From Pisolithus tinctorius (lineage: Eukaryota; Basidiomycota; Agaricomycetes; Boletales; Pisolithaceae): DNA of 64,000 bases. Below the pieces are notes generated by a model that saw nothing but the letters and a program-made list of their open reading frames with translations, ran no database searches and was not told the DNA's origin. Within the stretch, counting starts at the first letter, position 1. Each line of letters starts with the position of its first letter. This document shows, piece by piece, positions 55,101-64,000 of this stretch. A program made the position numbers and the translations under genes. Location: assembly GCA_024663395.1 (NCBI GenBank), contig JANFAH010000009.1, positions 124,001-188,000 on the forward strand, read 5' to 3'.

Positions 55101-55229
55101 CTCATTTCACCTGTCTTCATCCCTACAGTCAAACAGGCAGCTGATCTCCTCACCAAACCCTTACATCGCACCAAGGTGATTGAGTTTTGCAAGATGCTGG
55201 GACTTGGCTCATCAGGGGGGAGCACTTGA
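52123..55229 (+). pseudogene. Copia #5 pol: integrase, RT, RNase H
   Basis: Integrase zinc module (LWHRRLAHHHLAGIK; CEPCLAGKMH), then a one-base gain at about 52670 (CTTTAAAGACC) that shifts frame inside FEAFKTFKAF. From there about 855 codons are open: ILRDDKGGEYMSN, QQNGVAERAN, linker, RT (VFVDDMTLASRS intact), RNase H (SDADYGGCKDSGRSTGGYV; LSTTEAEYMAA) and the end LGLGSSGGST. It is the most complete RT-RNase H reading frame in the window. Confidence 0.94.
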
Positions 55230-55244
55230 GTGCAGAGGTGCACA

Positions 55245-55256
55245 TTCAGGGGGGAG
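55245..55256 (+). promoter_or_regulatory. Polypurine tract of copia #5
   Basis: TTCAGGGGGGAG lies immediately before the LTR start TGTTCATATG. A second copy of AGGGGGGAG occurs 33 bp upstream, at the pol stop. The same pair is seen in copia #1 and copia B. Confidence 0.8.
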
Positions 55257-55545
55257 TGTTCATATGTGGTGCCTGTGCACCTCAATTCGCATTTTATCAC
55301 TTATTATATTCTTTTCTCACCCTACAGACTTCTAATGGACACTTAGCTTCGCTCCGAGTGTCCTTGGTTTGCCTTTGTTTATTATTTACATTTGTTTATC
55401 ATTTTTGCGCACTTACTGCACTGTGCCCAGTGAAGTTTTCTTCAGTCTCTTACACTGGGCACAAGGTCCCCAGATTGTGGTTATCTGAACACAATTATAG
55501 TCTCTTACACTGGGCACCAGTGGCCTGAAGCTGTGGTTATCTGAA
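55257..55545 (+). repeat. 3' LTR of copia #5 plus extra LTR tail
   Basis: A short-form LTR (55257-55491, TGTTCATATGTGG to TTATCTGAACA) is followed directly by a second LTR 3' end (55492-55545, AGTCTCTTACACTGGGCACC to TTATCTGAACA). The tail duplication resembles the composites at 46847 and 56654. Confidence 0.85.
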
Positions 55546-55642
55546 CACTTCAGCCTCAACAACTTCAGCTCCTTTCCCAAGCCAGCTTCATTGAAGCTGG
55601 GCAATAATTCTAGCAACTTGTCTAAGCCTGAGCCTAGTAAAC
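55546..55642. other. Short unassigned spacer
   Basis: 97 bp between LTR copies. I see no gene; it is not obviously copia or gypsy sequence. Confidence 0.4.
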
Positions 55643-55933
55643 TGTTCACTTTAGGTGCCTGTGCACCTCCTTTCCCATTTCTTTCTTTGTTATATTCCTA
55701 TCTAACCCTACCAGCCATATATTGGACACTATACTTCACTCTAAGTGTCCTTTGCTTTGTGATTGTTTATTGTTTTCCTTTGTTTATCATTTTTGTGCAC
55801 TTACAGCTGTGTGCCCAGTGAAATTTTCTTCAGTCTCTTACACTGGACACCAGGTATGTCTTATGTACAATTTCCTCCAATAACAGTCTCTTACACTGGG
55901 CACCAGAGGTCTCCAGTTGTGATTATTTAAACA
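55643..55933 (+). repeat. Solo copia LTR, diverged
   Basis: TGTTCACTTTAGG to ATTATTTAAACA, long form. Left flank TAAAC and right flank CTGGC do not match. It is followed by 34 bp of minus-strand copia integrase (55934-55967). Confidence 0.8.
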
Positions 55934-55967
55934 CTGGCTTCCTCCCATGCCACAGCTCATAAGGGGT

Positions 55968-56239
55968 TGTTAAGGTTGGGTCCTTGTGCACCTCAGGCCA
56001 CAATTTTACTCTTTATTATCTTTCTTGCTAATGCTACAGACACCTTTGGAACACTTCACTTTGCTCTGTCTTTTATTTGCTGTTGTTTGTTGTTTTCCCT
56101 TGTTTACCATCTTTGTGCTGTGTGCCCAGTAAATTTTCCTTCAGTCTCTTACACTGGGCACACAAGTAAAGTCTTGTATTATCCCACAGAATATTAGTCT
56201 CTTACGAGCACACAGCCTCATATTGAGTATAATTTAACA
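55968..56239 (+). repeat. 5' LTR of copia D (diverged subfamily)
   Basis: 272 bp, TGTTAAGGTTGGG to TAATTTAACA, immediately followed by PBS GGTTATGACCCCTGTGC (56240-56256). Despite divergence it keeps TTCAGTCTCTTACACTGGGC and the opposed GTGCCCAGTA arm. Confidence 0.85.
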
Positions 56240-56653
56240 GGTTATGACCCCTGTGCTCTAGGACTCTCAGGACACATTATATGACCCATGACCCATCCCT
56301 GTGCAATTTTCTGACCTGCTACAACTGTGCCCTCACTCACTACCACCTTTTTCACACCCTCGGAGCTTTGAGACTTGCTCCATCCATCACCTCTACTCTC
56401 TACACTCCTAAACTGCACACCATGTCTGAAGAGAATGCTCACTCTTCATTTTCTGTCACAAAACTCTCCTCCTCCAACTACAACACCTGGAAAGGCAAAA
56501 TGAAGGCCTTCCTTTGCACAAAAGGGCTCTGGACTATTGTCAGTGGCACTGAAAAGTGCCCTGATGACTCCAAACTCAACACTCAGAGCAAATGGGACCT
56601 CAGAGCAGACAAGGCAGCTGGAGAACTCTATCTGGCGCTTTCTAGTGAACAAA

Positions 56654-57417
56654 GTGTTTAAATAACCCAACCTGAAGGCCTTGTGCCCAGTGTAAGAGAC
56701 TAATATTGAAGTAAATACTACAGGAGACATACCTTGTGCCCAGTGTAAGAGACTGAAGAAAATTGTTCAAACAACCCAACTGTTAGGCCTTGTGCCCAGT
56801 GTAAGAGACTAATATTGAAGTAAATAACTACAGGAGACATACCTTGTGCCCAGTGTAAGAGACTGAAGAAAATATCACTGGGCACAGAGCAGTAAGTGCA
56901 CAAAAATGATAAACAAATGTAAATAGTAAACAAAAGCAAAGCAAGGACACTTAGAGCGCAGCTAAGTGTCCACTACAAGTCTGTAGAGTGAGAACAGCAC
57001 ATAATAAAACACAAATTGCGGAATGAGGTGCACAGGCACCACATATGAACAAAAATATCACTGGGCACAGAGCAGTAAGTGCGCAAAAATGATAAACAAA
57101 TGTAAATAGTAAACAAAAGCAAAGCAAGGACACTTAGAGCGCAGCTAAGTGTCCACTACAAGTCTGTAGAGTGAGAACAGCACATAATAAAACACAAATT
57201 GCGGAATGAGGTGCACAGGCACCACATATGAACAAAAATATCACTGGGCACAGAGCAGTAAGTGCGCAAAAATGATAAACAAATGTAAATAGTAAACAAA
57301 AGCAAAGCAAGGACACTTAGAGCGCAGCTAAGTGTCCACTACAAGTCTGTAGAGTGAGAACATCACATAATAAAAGACAAACTGCGAAATGAGGTGCACA
57401 GGCACCACATATGAACA
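56654..57417 (-). mobile_element. Composite copia LTR array with 183-bp tandem triplication (TSD CAAAG)
   Basis: Flanked by CAAAG at 56649-56653 and 57418-57422. It contains a 110-bp piece (56654-56763: TGTTTAAATAACCC to GAAGAAAAT), a full LTR (from TGTTCAAACAACCC to CATATGAACA at 57051), then two further 183-bp units (57052-57234, 57235-57417), each starting AAAATATCACTGGGC and ending CATATGAACA. All junctions fall at the same internal point, next to AAAAT. Confidence 0.9.
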
Positions 57418-57475
57418 CAAAGGACCCATGTAGATGCTGTACAGGATGATCCTGTACAAATCTGGTCAACCCTAG

Positions 57476-58279
57476 TGTCAAAGTCGGACAACACCCCTGG
57501 CTCCTTCTTCGGGCGGAGTTGGAGCGGGTTGGGCTGCGGAGTACAGCGGTCAAAGTCCGAAGCAAATCGGACCACTGGGTGGCGAGATATTCGACAAACA
57601 GTGAGTGGAGGGGTATGAAGGGAAGTTTCGGAGGCTGAGGTCGGAGTTGGAGCTGGAGGTCAGAGGTCGGAGGTCGGATGAGAGGGTGTTGGGTTCAGCT
57701 AGTGCGCTGCCCCCTTGCGCGAGCTCAGCCCTCGTATTTCAGAGGTGGAGCGGACTCAGAGGGAGTGGAGACAAAACTCTGGAGGGGACTGAGAGGGAGT
57801 CAAAGGTGGGGACTTTATTCGATATTTGTACTGATTACATCAGAGTACTACGTGGCCTTATATACGATGTAGGTCAAGGGCGGTGCAGTACCAATAAGTG
57901 TATAGTGGGTTAGAGTCCTTCCGACACAAGGGATAGAGGGTAGGGATGACGGGGACCTCAACTGAGACAAGGAAACTACTACAATGAGGAAGAGAGGGTA
58001 AATACCGAAGAAGTGGAAGAATGGAGAAAACCGACATGAGGGCAGAACCCTATCTAGAATGCAGGGCCGCAAGTCCGACAGCCCACATGACCAACCTTAG
58101 GGCGGAGTTGAGTGGAGTTGGTCAGAACATGGACAGGGGACCTCGGAGAGGTGTGGAGATGTGTCGGGAGGGTTGGAGGAGCACGGGAACACGTCGGAGG
58201 AGGGTGGAGAAGTGCAGGAACATGTTGGAGGAGGGCGGAGTAGGTGTTAGGGGCTTATGCTGGTGTCATGGTCATGACA
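57476..58279 (+). mobile_element. Solo LTR J, CpG-rich copy (TSD CCTAG)
   Basis: 804 bp, TGTCAAAGTCGGAC to GGTCATGACA, with CCTAG at 57471-57475 and 58280-58284. It carries GTGCGCTGCCCCCTTGCGCG, a TTATATACG box near 57850 and 'ACTGATTACATCAGAGTACT', likely its Pol II promoter. Its CpGs are intact where the 59265 and 13859 copies have TpG, so it is the youngest J here. Confidence 0.92.
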
Positions 58280-58586
58280 CCTAGCCTCCATCCACCTCCA
58301 GCAATGTCCTGGTGCACAATTTAATGCCTGGGACAATTTCTTTTCAATCAGGAAGCAGCCAGATGAGTCCTTGACCTCCCTCATTGTCAGAATCAAAGAT
58401 TCTATGTCCAGGATTCAAGAACTCCATCCTAAAGACAGTTCTACACCCTACTCCATCAAGGACCTGGACAATGAACTTGTCTGTATGGCCATGGTGCAAT
58501 CCTTGGGTGATGAATATGCCCATTTTGCTTCATCCCTCCTCTTCCATTCCTTGGACAAGGAGAAGCTAAAAGAGACCTTCCTGGTG

Positions 58587-58844
58587 GTTTGCACACAGCA
58601 CAGATAGGAGTGGTCATATTGTGGTGTTCACTCATGTGTACCCATATTAGCAGGTGTTCTCCATGTTTTATGGACATTGATATGTCTATATCAGCTCAGA
58701 GAAATGGGATCTGGTGGTGCAAACATGATTTCAAGCAGTCTGGCATGGTTAGTGGTTTTGGTGCTGGACTGAGGTTCACAGGTGTTTGCCCATGTTTGGC
58801 AGTGTTTGTCACAATTGACTGCAGCAGGCTGAACCTGATCTGGT
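58587..58844. other. Unassigned spacer
   Basis: About 260 bp of low-CpG sequence with no supported gene or repeat match inside the window. Confidence 0.4.
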
Positions 58845-58917
58845 TGTTCAGATAACCACAAACTTGGAACTTGTGCCCAGTGCAAGAGACTATTTTTGAG
58901 GGAAATACTACAGGTAC
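58845..58917 (-). repeat. Truncated copia LTR end
   Basis: TGTTCAGATAACCAC through the first GTGCCCAGTGCAAGAGACT repeat, then cut by the plus-oriented LTR at 58918. Confidence 0.75.
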
Positions 58918-59203
58918 TGTTACAGTGGTGCCTCTGTACCTCTATTCACATTTTCATTTATTCTACTGTTACTAGTGATACTAATACTCTTCAAGTTCAC
59001 ATTCCTACACTCTATAGTGTTGTGGTATGTTGTAACTGTTTGTTTTCCTTTGTTTATGATTTTTGTGCACTTAGCAGTTGTGTGTGCCCAGTGTGTTTTC
59101 TCTTCAGTCTCTCAAACTGGGCAGAAGGTACTGTCATTATTTATCTGTTGAATATCAGTCTCTCACACTGGGCACAAGGCCTACTTGTTGGGTTATTTGA
59201 ACA
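58918..59203 (+). repeat. Solo copia LTR, B-type, diverged
   Basis: 286 bp, TGTTACAGTGGTGCC to TTATTTGAACA. Flanks GGTAC and TAACC do not match. It lies head-to-head with the truncated LTR on its left. Confidence 0.8.
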
Positions 59204-59680
59204 TAACCATCATCTATTTCACTTATCATCACCTATCATCAATCTACTTCACTCCAAGTCCTCCTGCAAAAGTCATACAACACCCCTGACTTGCTCTTAG
59301 AGCAGAGTAGGAGCAGGTTGGGCTGCAGAGTACAGGGCTCAAAGTCCAGAGTGAATCTGACCACTGGGTGGCAAGGTATGCAATGAACAATAAGCAGAGG
59401 AGTACAGAGGAAAGTTTTTGGGACAGAGGTTGGAGTTGGAGGTTGAATGGGAGGGTGTTGGGTTCAGCTAGTGTGCTGCCCCCTTGCATCTACTCAGCCC
59501 TTGTATTTCAGAGGCAGAGTAGACTCAGAGGAGTGGAGATAAAACTCCAGAGGGAACTCAGAGGGAGTCCAAAGTGGTGACTTTATTGTTGATATTTGTA
59601 CTGATTACATTGGAGTACTATGTAGCCTTATATACAATGTAGGTCAAGGGCAGGCCAGTGTAGAATGCAAACCAATAAAC

Positions 59681-59916
59681 TGTTCAAATAATCACAACTG
59701 GAGACCACTGGTGCCCAGTGTAAGAGACTGAAGAAAATTTCACTGGGCACACAGCTGAAAGTGTGCAAAAATGATAAACAAAGGAAAACAATAAACAATC
59801 ACAAAGCAGGGACACTTAGAGTGAAGTATAGTGTCCAATATAAGTCTGTAGGGTTAGATAGGAACATAACAAACAAAGAAATGGGAAAGGAGGTGCACAG
59901 GCACCTAAAGTGAACA
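59681..59916 (-). mobile_element. Solo copia LTR (TSD TAAAC)
   Basis: 236-bp short form, TGTTCAAATAATCAC to AAAGTGAACA, with TAAAC at 59676-59680 and 59917-59921. Confidence 0.9.
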
Positions 59917-60020
59917 TAAACATATAGCAGGTTAGCAGTATCTCTGACACAAGGGATAAAGGATAGGGATGATGGGGACCTTAACTGAGACAAAGGAACT
60001 ACTACATTGAGGGGAAAGAG

Positions 60021-60196
60021 TGTTGCAATAAATGCAACCAGACAGGGGATTGAACCCTGGACCTCCCAGGTTTCGACCAGGTGCTCTAACCACTGAGCTA
60101 TTTGGTCAAGGTATCTTGGCTTACTTGGTGTGGTTTAACCACCAAGTGCTAGTAGGGACTAGCATTGCTGAGTGCAGGAGTATTACACTTGCAACA
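60021..60196 (-). mobile_element. tRNA-bearing mini-LTR, copy 2 (TSD AAGAG)
   Basis: 176 bp, ends TGTTGCAA/TTGCAACA, with AAGAG at 60016-60020 and 60197-60201. The empty site is visible in the sister LTR J near 57990 (GAGAGGGTAAATAC). Nearly identical to copy 1. Confidence 0.9.
60036..60107 (-). tRNA. tRNA-Phe(GAA)-like gene inside mini-LTR, copy 2
   Basis: Same 72-nt fold as copy 1 with A-box TAGCTCAGTGG and B-box GGTTCAATCCC, anticodon loop TCGAAAC. The 3' acceptor base is changed (GGTT instead of GGTC), so the terminal pair is lost. It is an element part, not a host tRNA. Confidence 0.6.
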
Positions 60197-60253
60197 AAGA
60201 GGGTAAATACTGATGGAGTGGAAGAATGGAGAAACACTGACATGAGGGTGGAA

Positions 60254-60542
60254 TGTTCAAATAATCACAACTGGAGACCTCTGGTGCCCAGTGTAAGAGA
60301 CTGTTATTGGAGGAAATTGTACATAAGACATACCTGGTGCCTGGTGTAAGAGACTGAAGAAAACTTCACTGGGCACACAGCTGTAAGTGTGCAAAAATGA
60401 TAAACAAAGGAAAACAATAAACAATCACAATGCAAGGACACTTAGAGTGAAGCATAGTGTCCAATGTGAGTCTGAAGGGTTAGATAGAAATATAACAAGT
60501 AAAGAAATGGGCAAGGGGGTGCACAGGCACCTAATGTGAACA
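60254..60542 (-). mobile_element. Solo copia LTR (TSD TGGAA)
   Basis: 289-bp long form, TGTTCAAATAATCAC to TAATGTGAACA, with TGGAA at 60249-60253 and 60543-60547. Confidence 0.92.
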
Positions 60543-60857
60543 TGGAATCCTAACTGGAATGCAGGGTGGCAGGTCTGACATCCCACCAAGCTGACCAAGG
60601 TCTCAAAGGAGGCACAGGTGAAGGTCTGGCCTTCATGTGACTGGCCTGAAAGCAGAGGTGAGTGGAGGTGGTCAGGATGTGGATGGGGATGTTGGGGAGG
60701 TGTGGAGATGTGTTGGGAGGGTTGGACCAGAGCAGAGCTTGGTTGGAAGGGTTGGAGGAGCACAGGAATGCATCAGAAGAGGGTGGAGAAAGGTTTCCAG
60801 AGTGTGGAAGAGGGCAAAGTAGATGTTAGGGGCTATGCCAATGTCATGGTCATGACA

Positions 60858-61370
60858 CCTCCCTGAGCTCAGTACAGCTTAGGACATTGAATTTAGTCAT
60901 CATCCATCCTTCTGTAGGCTGACAGCAGTCTACCCCATCACAATTTCTCACATTCATGCTTCTTCTTCATCATGAGCACTCCCAACCCTCAGCACTCATC
61001 TCTGAGTGTTGTATCTCAAAAAAACCTGCCTGAATAAGACCTTCTGCCATCTAGGTACTGCAGAGGCACTCCACCACTTGCTTTCTTTGTCTTTTGTGTT
61101 GGTTTTGGTTGGTCTACACCACTGAACCACACTTTGACTCACACTGTATAGTATTCACACAATAAGATGTTGAAAAAAGAGTTATTTACATGATATTTTA
61201 AGACATGTTTTACATATGAGCAGGGCATGTGATGCTAGGTATCACATGATAGTAATAATCACCACTATTTTAGGGCAGACCCCTAACACCCTCCCTGGTA
61301 GAGCTGACATAGGCTTGGAAAGAAAAAGAAAAAAGAAAAAGGGGAAACAAGGAAAGAAGGAAAAGGTCAT
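60858..61370. other. Gene-free repeat debris
   Basis: No ORF is supported. 61080-61140 (TTTTGTGTTGGTTTTGGTTG) is the reverse complement of about 30500-30555 at the edge of repeat U copy 2, so this is a third, decayed U fragment. A purine tract (GAAAGAAAAAGAAAAAAG) lies at 61319-61360. Confidence 0.5.
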
Positions 61371-61680
61371 GTTTTAGAGTGCCAGATTAACCATCATGGC
61401 TTTTTCAGCATTCTCAGCACTGATTAGTTGCAGAACATGTCAGGTATGGGTGGGGGAAACAGCACAGGGATGACTGAAAGCAGATTTTTTAAGGGTTTGA
61501 TTGTGTTGGACATATACCCTGATGACATTACTATAGTGGGCACCAATATTTATGGGGATTACTCTGAGAAAATGGCCCAGATGGACCAGGAGGATGGTTT
61601 CATGAGTTGGGGTAGAAGAGGGAGCCTTGATAGTCCCAATTCATTGTTTGGCATTGTTTGTATGATCACTTCAGGTAACC
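61371..61680 (+). repeat. Diverged foldback-arm relative
   Basis: It aligns with the right arms of FB-0/FB-2 (35540-35830): GTGCCAGATT, CAGCATTCTCAGCACTGATT, TTTTTTAAGGG, GGTTTCATGAGTTG. The open 87-codon frame is a by-product. No ends or TA duplication were found, so it is an old truncated copy. Confidence 0.6.
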
Positions 61681-62197
61681 ATTTTTCATAAGCATTTAGG
61701 CCCAATAGTTTCTACAAACCATCAAGCCTAATAGCCTCCCAGACCAAGGTCTGCCCAGGGACATCTGGTCATGTCCCAGGGCTATGCATATTTTTAGGCC
61801 CTGGGACAGATGGGATTTCCCACATAGCCATCCATTCAAATGCAATTATTTGGGATGTCCCAAGACTGCCTTGGGTGGCAGGGGTCCCTACTCCTGAAAC
61901 TGCAGCTTATATTAGCATTGAAATAGCTGCAGAAATCCTAGCCCCCTTGCTCCTCTGACAGGTTTAATCCACAAAGTATCCTTCAACCTTATACATCCCC
62001 TCCCATCCCATAGTAGTATGCAATAGTACTTTTCATGTACATCTTTGCAATGTTGATTCTGCTGTATTGGGACATCTCACTAGTTGCCAGGGGGATGACC
62101 CACCTGGGCCTCCACATTTGCCATGAAAATTGCAATAATAAATTCAATCAATCTGTGTCTATACCTCAAGCAATTTGTACTGTATGAAGGAAGAAGA
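61681..62197. other. Gene-free sequence with isolated GGGACATC/GATGTCCC boxes
   Basis: No gene seen. Isolated copies of the box later amplified in the 65-bp minisatellite occur near 61758 (GGGACATCTGG), 61852 (GGGATGTCCCA) and 62070 (GGGACATCTC). Confidence 0.5.
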
Positions 62198-62373
62198 TGT
62201 TGCAAGTGTAGTACTCCAGCACTCAGCAACACTAGTCCCTACTAGCACTTGGTGGTTAAACCACACCAAGTAAGCCAAGATACCTTGACCAAATAGCTCA
62301 GTGGTTAGAGCACCCGGTTGAAACCTGGGAGGTCCAGGGTTCAATCCCCTGTCTGGTCACATTTATTGCAACA
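62198..62373 (+). mobile_element. tRNA-bearing mini-LTR, copy 3 (TSD GAAGA)
   Basis: 176 bp, TGTTGCAAGTGTAG to ATTTATTGCAACA, with GAAGA at 62193-62197 and 62374-62378. Same length and ends as copies 1 and 2, in the opposite orientation in the window. Confidence 0.9.
62287..62358 (+). tRNA. tRNA-Phe(GAA)-like gene inside mini-LTR, copy 3
   Basis: 72-nt cloverleaf with anticodon loop TTGAAAC: U33, GAA anticodon, so this copy has the canonical U33 missing in the others. A-box TAGCTCAGTGG; B-box GGTTCAATCCC; acceptor GACCAAA/TCTGGTC with one A-C mismatch. Only TTT follows, a weak Pol III terminator. Confidence 0.65.
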
Positions 62374-62579
62374 GAAGAAGTAAATGGTTTTTGAACACTT
62401 GTGTGACAAGCCAATACCTCAAAGTCCCCCACATAGAACATGGTGTTGGTCACCTTTGCAACACCATCTGCAGAGGGCAGAATGTCCCAGATGAGCCTCT
62501 GAGGTTGTCATGGGGCATTGTGCTGGTCTGCAAAGGTAACATAGGAGGATGTGCCATCATAGCCCCCTGAGGCTGGGAT

Positions 62580-63030
62580 GGGACATCCCACTGACTTTCA
62601 TAAGGGGACTTGGGATGTCCCACAGCAGCCTCTGAGGCTACTTTGGGACATCCCACCCTCCCCTTTGCCAACCAGTGGGATGTCCCACAACAGCCTCTAA
62701 GGCCACATTGGGACATCCCACTGTTCCCTCTGGCAAGCAGAGGGATGTCCCACAACAGCCTCTAAGGCTATGTTGGGATGTCCCACCCTCCCCTTTGGCA
62801 AGCAATGGGATGTCCCACAACAGCCTCCAAGCCTACATTGGGACATCCCACCCTCCCCACTGCCAACCAGTGGGATGTCCCACAACAGCCTCTAAGGCTA
62901 TATTGGGACATCCCACCCTCCCCTCTGGCAAGCAGAGGGATGTCCCACAACAGCCTCTAAGGCTATATTGGGACATCCCACCCTCCCCTCTGGCAAGCAG
63001 AGGGATGTCCCAAAACAGCCTCTAAGGTGT
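62580..63030. repeat. Minisatellite, 65-bp unit built on GGGACATCCC palindromes, array 1
   Basis: About seven units: GGGACATCCCAC, a CCTCCCC spacer, GGCAAGCAG, GGGATGTCCCAC, then AACAGCCTCTAAGGCT. Each unit carries the box in both orientations (TGGGACATCCCA and its complement), arms TGGGA/TCCCA. The spacing of two late units is exactly 65 bp (62905 to 62970). Confidence 0.92.
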
Positions 63031-63080
63031 TGAAGTAGTAATCTGCACTAATCCTACAAGCACCATAGAGAATCCAATGC

Positions 63081-63148
63081 AAGGTAGTTCCATGGTCAGA
63101 GCAGCTGCTTGACACTGAGAGGGCCCTGGCTCAATGCTAGCTCTGGTC
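63081..63148 (+). repeat. tRNA-like sequence, degenerate
   Basis: AGTTCCATGGTCAGAGCAGC resembles an A-box/D-arm and GGCTCAATGCTAGC a weak T-arm. It is followed by CTGGTCACATTTTCATT, the same post-tRNA tail as in the mini-LTR (CTGGTCACATTTATT). No duplication found; probably an old SINE-like remnant. Confidence 0.35.
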
Positions 63149-63494
63149 ACATTTTCATTGGGTTAGGAGCTGCAGCTGGAACCCATGCATGCTCAGTGCA
63201 ATGGGTCATGCAGCATCCTTAGTAAGTCCAGATCATGTGAGTTACATGGACACAAGGTGACTGATAGTAGGCCTCCTGGAAACACAGCAGTAAATCCTGA
63301 TCCATCACATGACACAAGGTCAAAAGGCAATCAGACCATTTGCATGACCCTAGGGGGTGTGCACTGTTTTTACACTCCAAAAGTGGCCAGATGAAGGGAC
63401 CACATTGGAGATGGTGCATTCTGTGCATTAACTTCATGGAGATATGTTCCCACAGTGCTACTCTAAGCCCCCAAGCTACTGACACTAGTACCCA

Positions 63495-63566
63495 GACCAT
63501 ATGGCTCAGTGGTTGCAGCACCTGGTAAACACCTGGGAGGTCACTGGTTCAATCTTAGGACTGGTC
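63495..63566 (+). repeat. tRNA-like sequence between minisatellite arrays
   Basis: 72 nt: GACCATATGGCTCAGTGG (A-box-like), anticodon stem-loop CCTGG-TAAACAC-CTGGG (AAC, Val-like; position 33 is A), T-arm damaged (GGTTCAATCTT). Followed by ACATTTTCC, as in the other tRNA-like copies. Not a credible working tRNA. Confidence 0.45.
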
Positions 63567-63579
63567 ACATTTTCCTCAT

Positions 63580-63835
63580 AAGGCTACAATGGGACATCCC
63601 TCCCCCCCCTCTGGCAAGCAGTGGGATGTCCCACAACAGCCTCTAAAGCTACATTGGGACATCCCTCCCCCCCATCTGGCAAGTAGTGGGATGTCCCACA
63701 ATAGCCTCTAAGGCTACATTGGGACATCCCTCCCCCCCTCTGGCAAGCAGTGGGATGTCCCATGACAGCCTCTAAGGCTACATTGGGACATCCCACCCCC
63801 CTGTCTGGCAAGATGTCCCACAACACCCTCCACAT
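63580..63835. repeat. 65-bp minisatellite, array 2
   Basis: About four further units with GGGACATCCCTCCCCCCC and GGGATGTCCCACAACAGCC, CCT-rich spacers slightly expanded relative to array 1. Confidence 0.9.
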
Positions 63836-63885
63836 AACACAAGGCCAAAATGCTATCAGACCATTTGCATGACCATAGGAGGCAT

Positions 63886-64000
63886 GCACGGAGAACCTCC
63901 AAGCAAGTGGGTGGAATCTCCATGCAAGTGTGGAAAATCACCAAGTGGGTTGGGAGAATCTCCAAGCAGGTATAGGGAATCTCCATCTAACTGTGGAGAA
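63886..64000. repeat. Degenerate GGAATCTCCA repeat, runs off the window
   Basis: Irregular 23-26 bp units around GGAGAATCTCCAAGCA, related to the core of the minisatellite at 3138-4170. The array continues past 64000. Confidence 0.7.

Larger units (their letters stand above)
56422..58586 (+). pseudogene. Copia D gag, split by two nested insertions
   Basis: Gag starts MSEENAHSSFSVTKLSSS at 56422. Pieces: 56422-56653, 57418-57475 (DPCRCCTG-frame region equivalent to HVDAVQDDPVQIWS) and 58280-58586 (FNAWDNFFSIRKQPDESLTS; SMVQSLGDEYAHFAS). Insertions are the composite LTR (56654-57417) and LTR J (57476-58279). Gag ends in unrelated sequence at about 58586, so pol is missing. CpG is reduced compared with copia #5. 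Confidence 0.85.
59265..60857 (+). mobile_element. Solo LTR J with three nested insertions (TSD CCTCC)
   Basis: TGCAAAAGTCATAC to GGTCATGACA, between CCTCC at 59260-59264 and 60858-60862. Own length is about 870 bp after removal of a copia LTR (59681-59916), a tRNA mini-LTR (60021-60196) and a second copia LTR (60254-60542). CpGs are largely lost (GTGTGCTGCCCCCTTGCATC versus GTGCGCTGCCCCCTTGCGCG). Confidence 0.88.

Noticed and set aside
56951..57316. Two identical 60-aa ORFs as duplicated genes
   Set aside because: They are frames in the 183-bp LTR module repeated in tandem.
62580..63835. CRISPR array
   Set aside because: Units are contiguous 65-bp tandem copies without unique spacers, in eukaryotic retrotransposon context, and no cas genes are present.

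Overview
The window is fungal nuclear DNA from a transposon-saturated region. A basidiomycete (Agaricomycotina-type) host is likely. The evidence is a KDZ-type transposase with about 50-bp GT-AG introns, a DIRS/Ngaro-like tyrosine-recombinase retroelement, chromoviral Ty3/gypsy elements, and Ty1/copia elements with UBN2-type Gag. I find no convincing single-copy host gene, no rRNA and no CRISPR. Nearly every open frame is transposon protein, usually broken. The species cannot be named from sequence alone.

Layout. 1-116: end of a solo LTR (family G). 117-2340: decayed KDZ transposase. 2341-3137: unassigned sequence. 3138-4170: 21-bp minisatellite. 4171-5154: no gene. 5155-6840: decayed RT/RNase H/recombinase retroelement (minus). 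6858-20862: minus-strand chromovirus X. Its 3' LTR (family H) holds LTR G, which itself holds LTR J; its RT holds a second G+J nest; its Gag/protease-RT linker holds a full-length copia (15280-20343). A spliced antisense ORF (9193-10250) lies between pol and the 3' LTR. 20863-24170 and 36351-36605: two halves of an unclassified repeat 'U', split by chromovirus Y (24171-36345, target duplication ACACC). Y has an inverted 3' half, a second U copy, a Tc1-like transposase and a 1.57-kb foldback element. 36606-58586: tangle of five or more copia copies in both orientations, their solo LTRs, and one inversion provable from swapped target duplications. 58587-60857: solo LTRs nested in LTR J. 60858-64000: decayed repeats, a tRNA-bearing mini-LTR, a palindrome-rich 65-bp minisatellite and tRNA-like sequences.

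How it fits together. Insertion order can be read from 5-bp or TA target duplications; I located about 18 pairs by eye. Older layers (H, G, U, gypsy) are almost CpG-free, with CGA codons turned to TGA. Younger layers (copia, J at 57476-58279) keep many CpGs. This suggests cytosine methylation and deamination as the decay process.

The most novel item is a 176-bp TG...CA element in three copies, each with a perfect 5-bp duplication and an internal tRNA-Phe-like gene. It looks like the solo LTR of a miniature retrotransposon that carries a Pol III promoter. Also notable are the conserved spliced antisense ORF of the chromovirus, a conserved LTR hairpin, and modular LTR arrays whose units all break at the same internal point.
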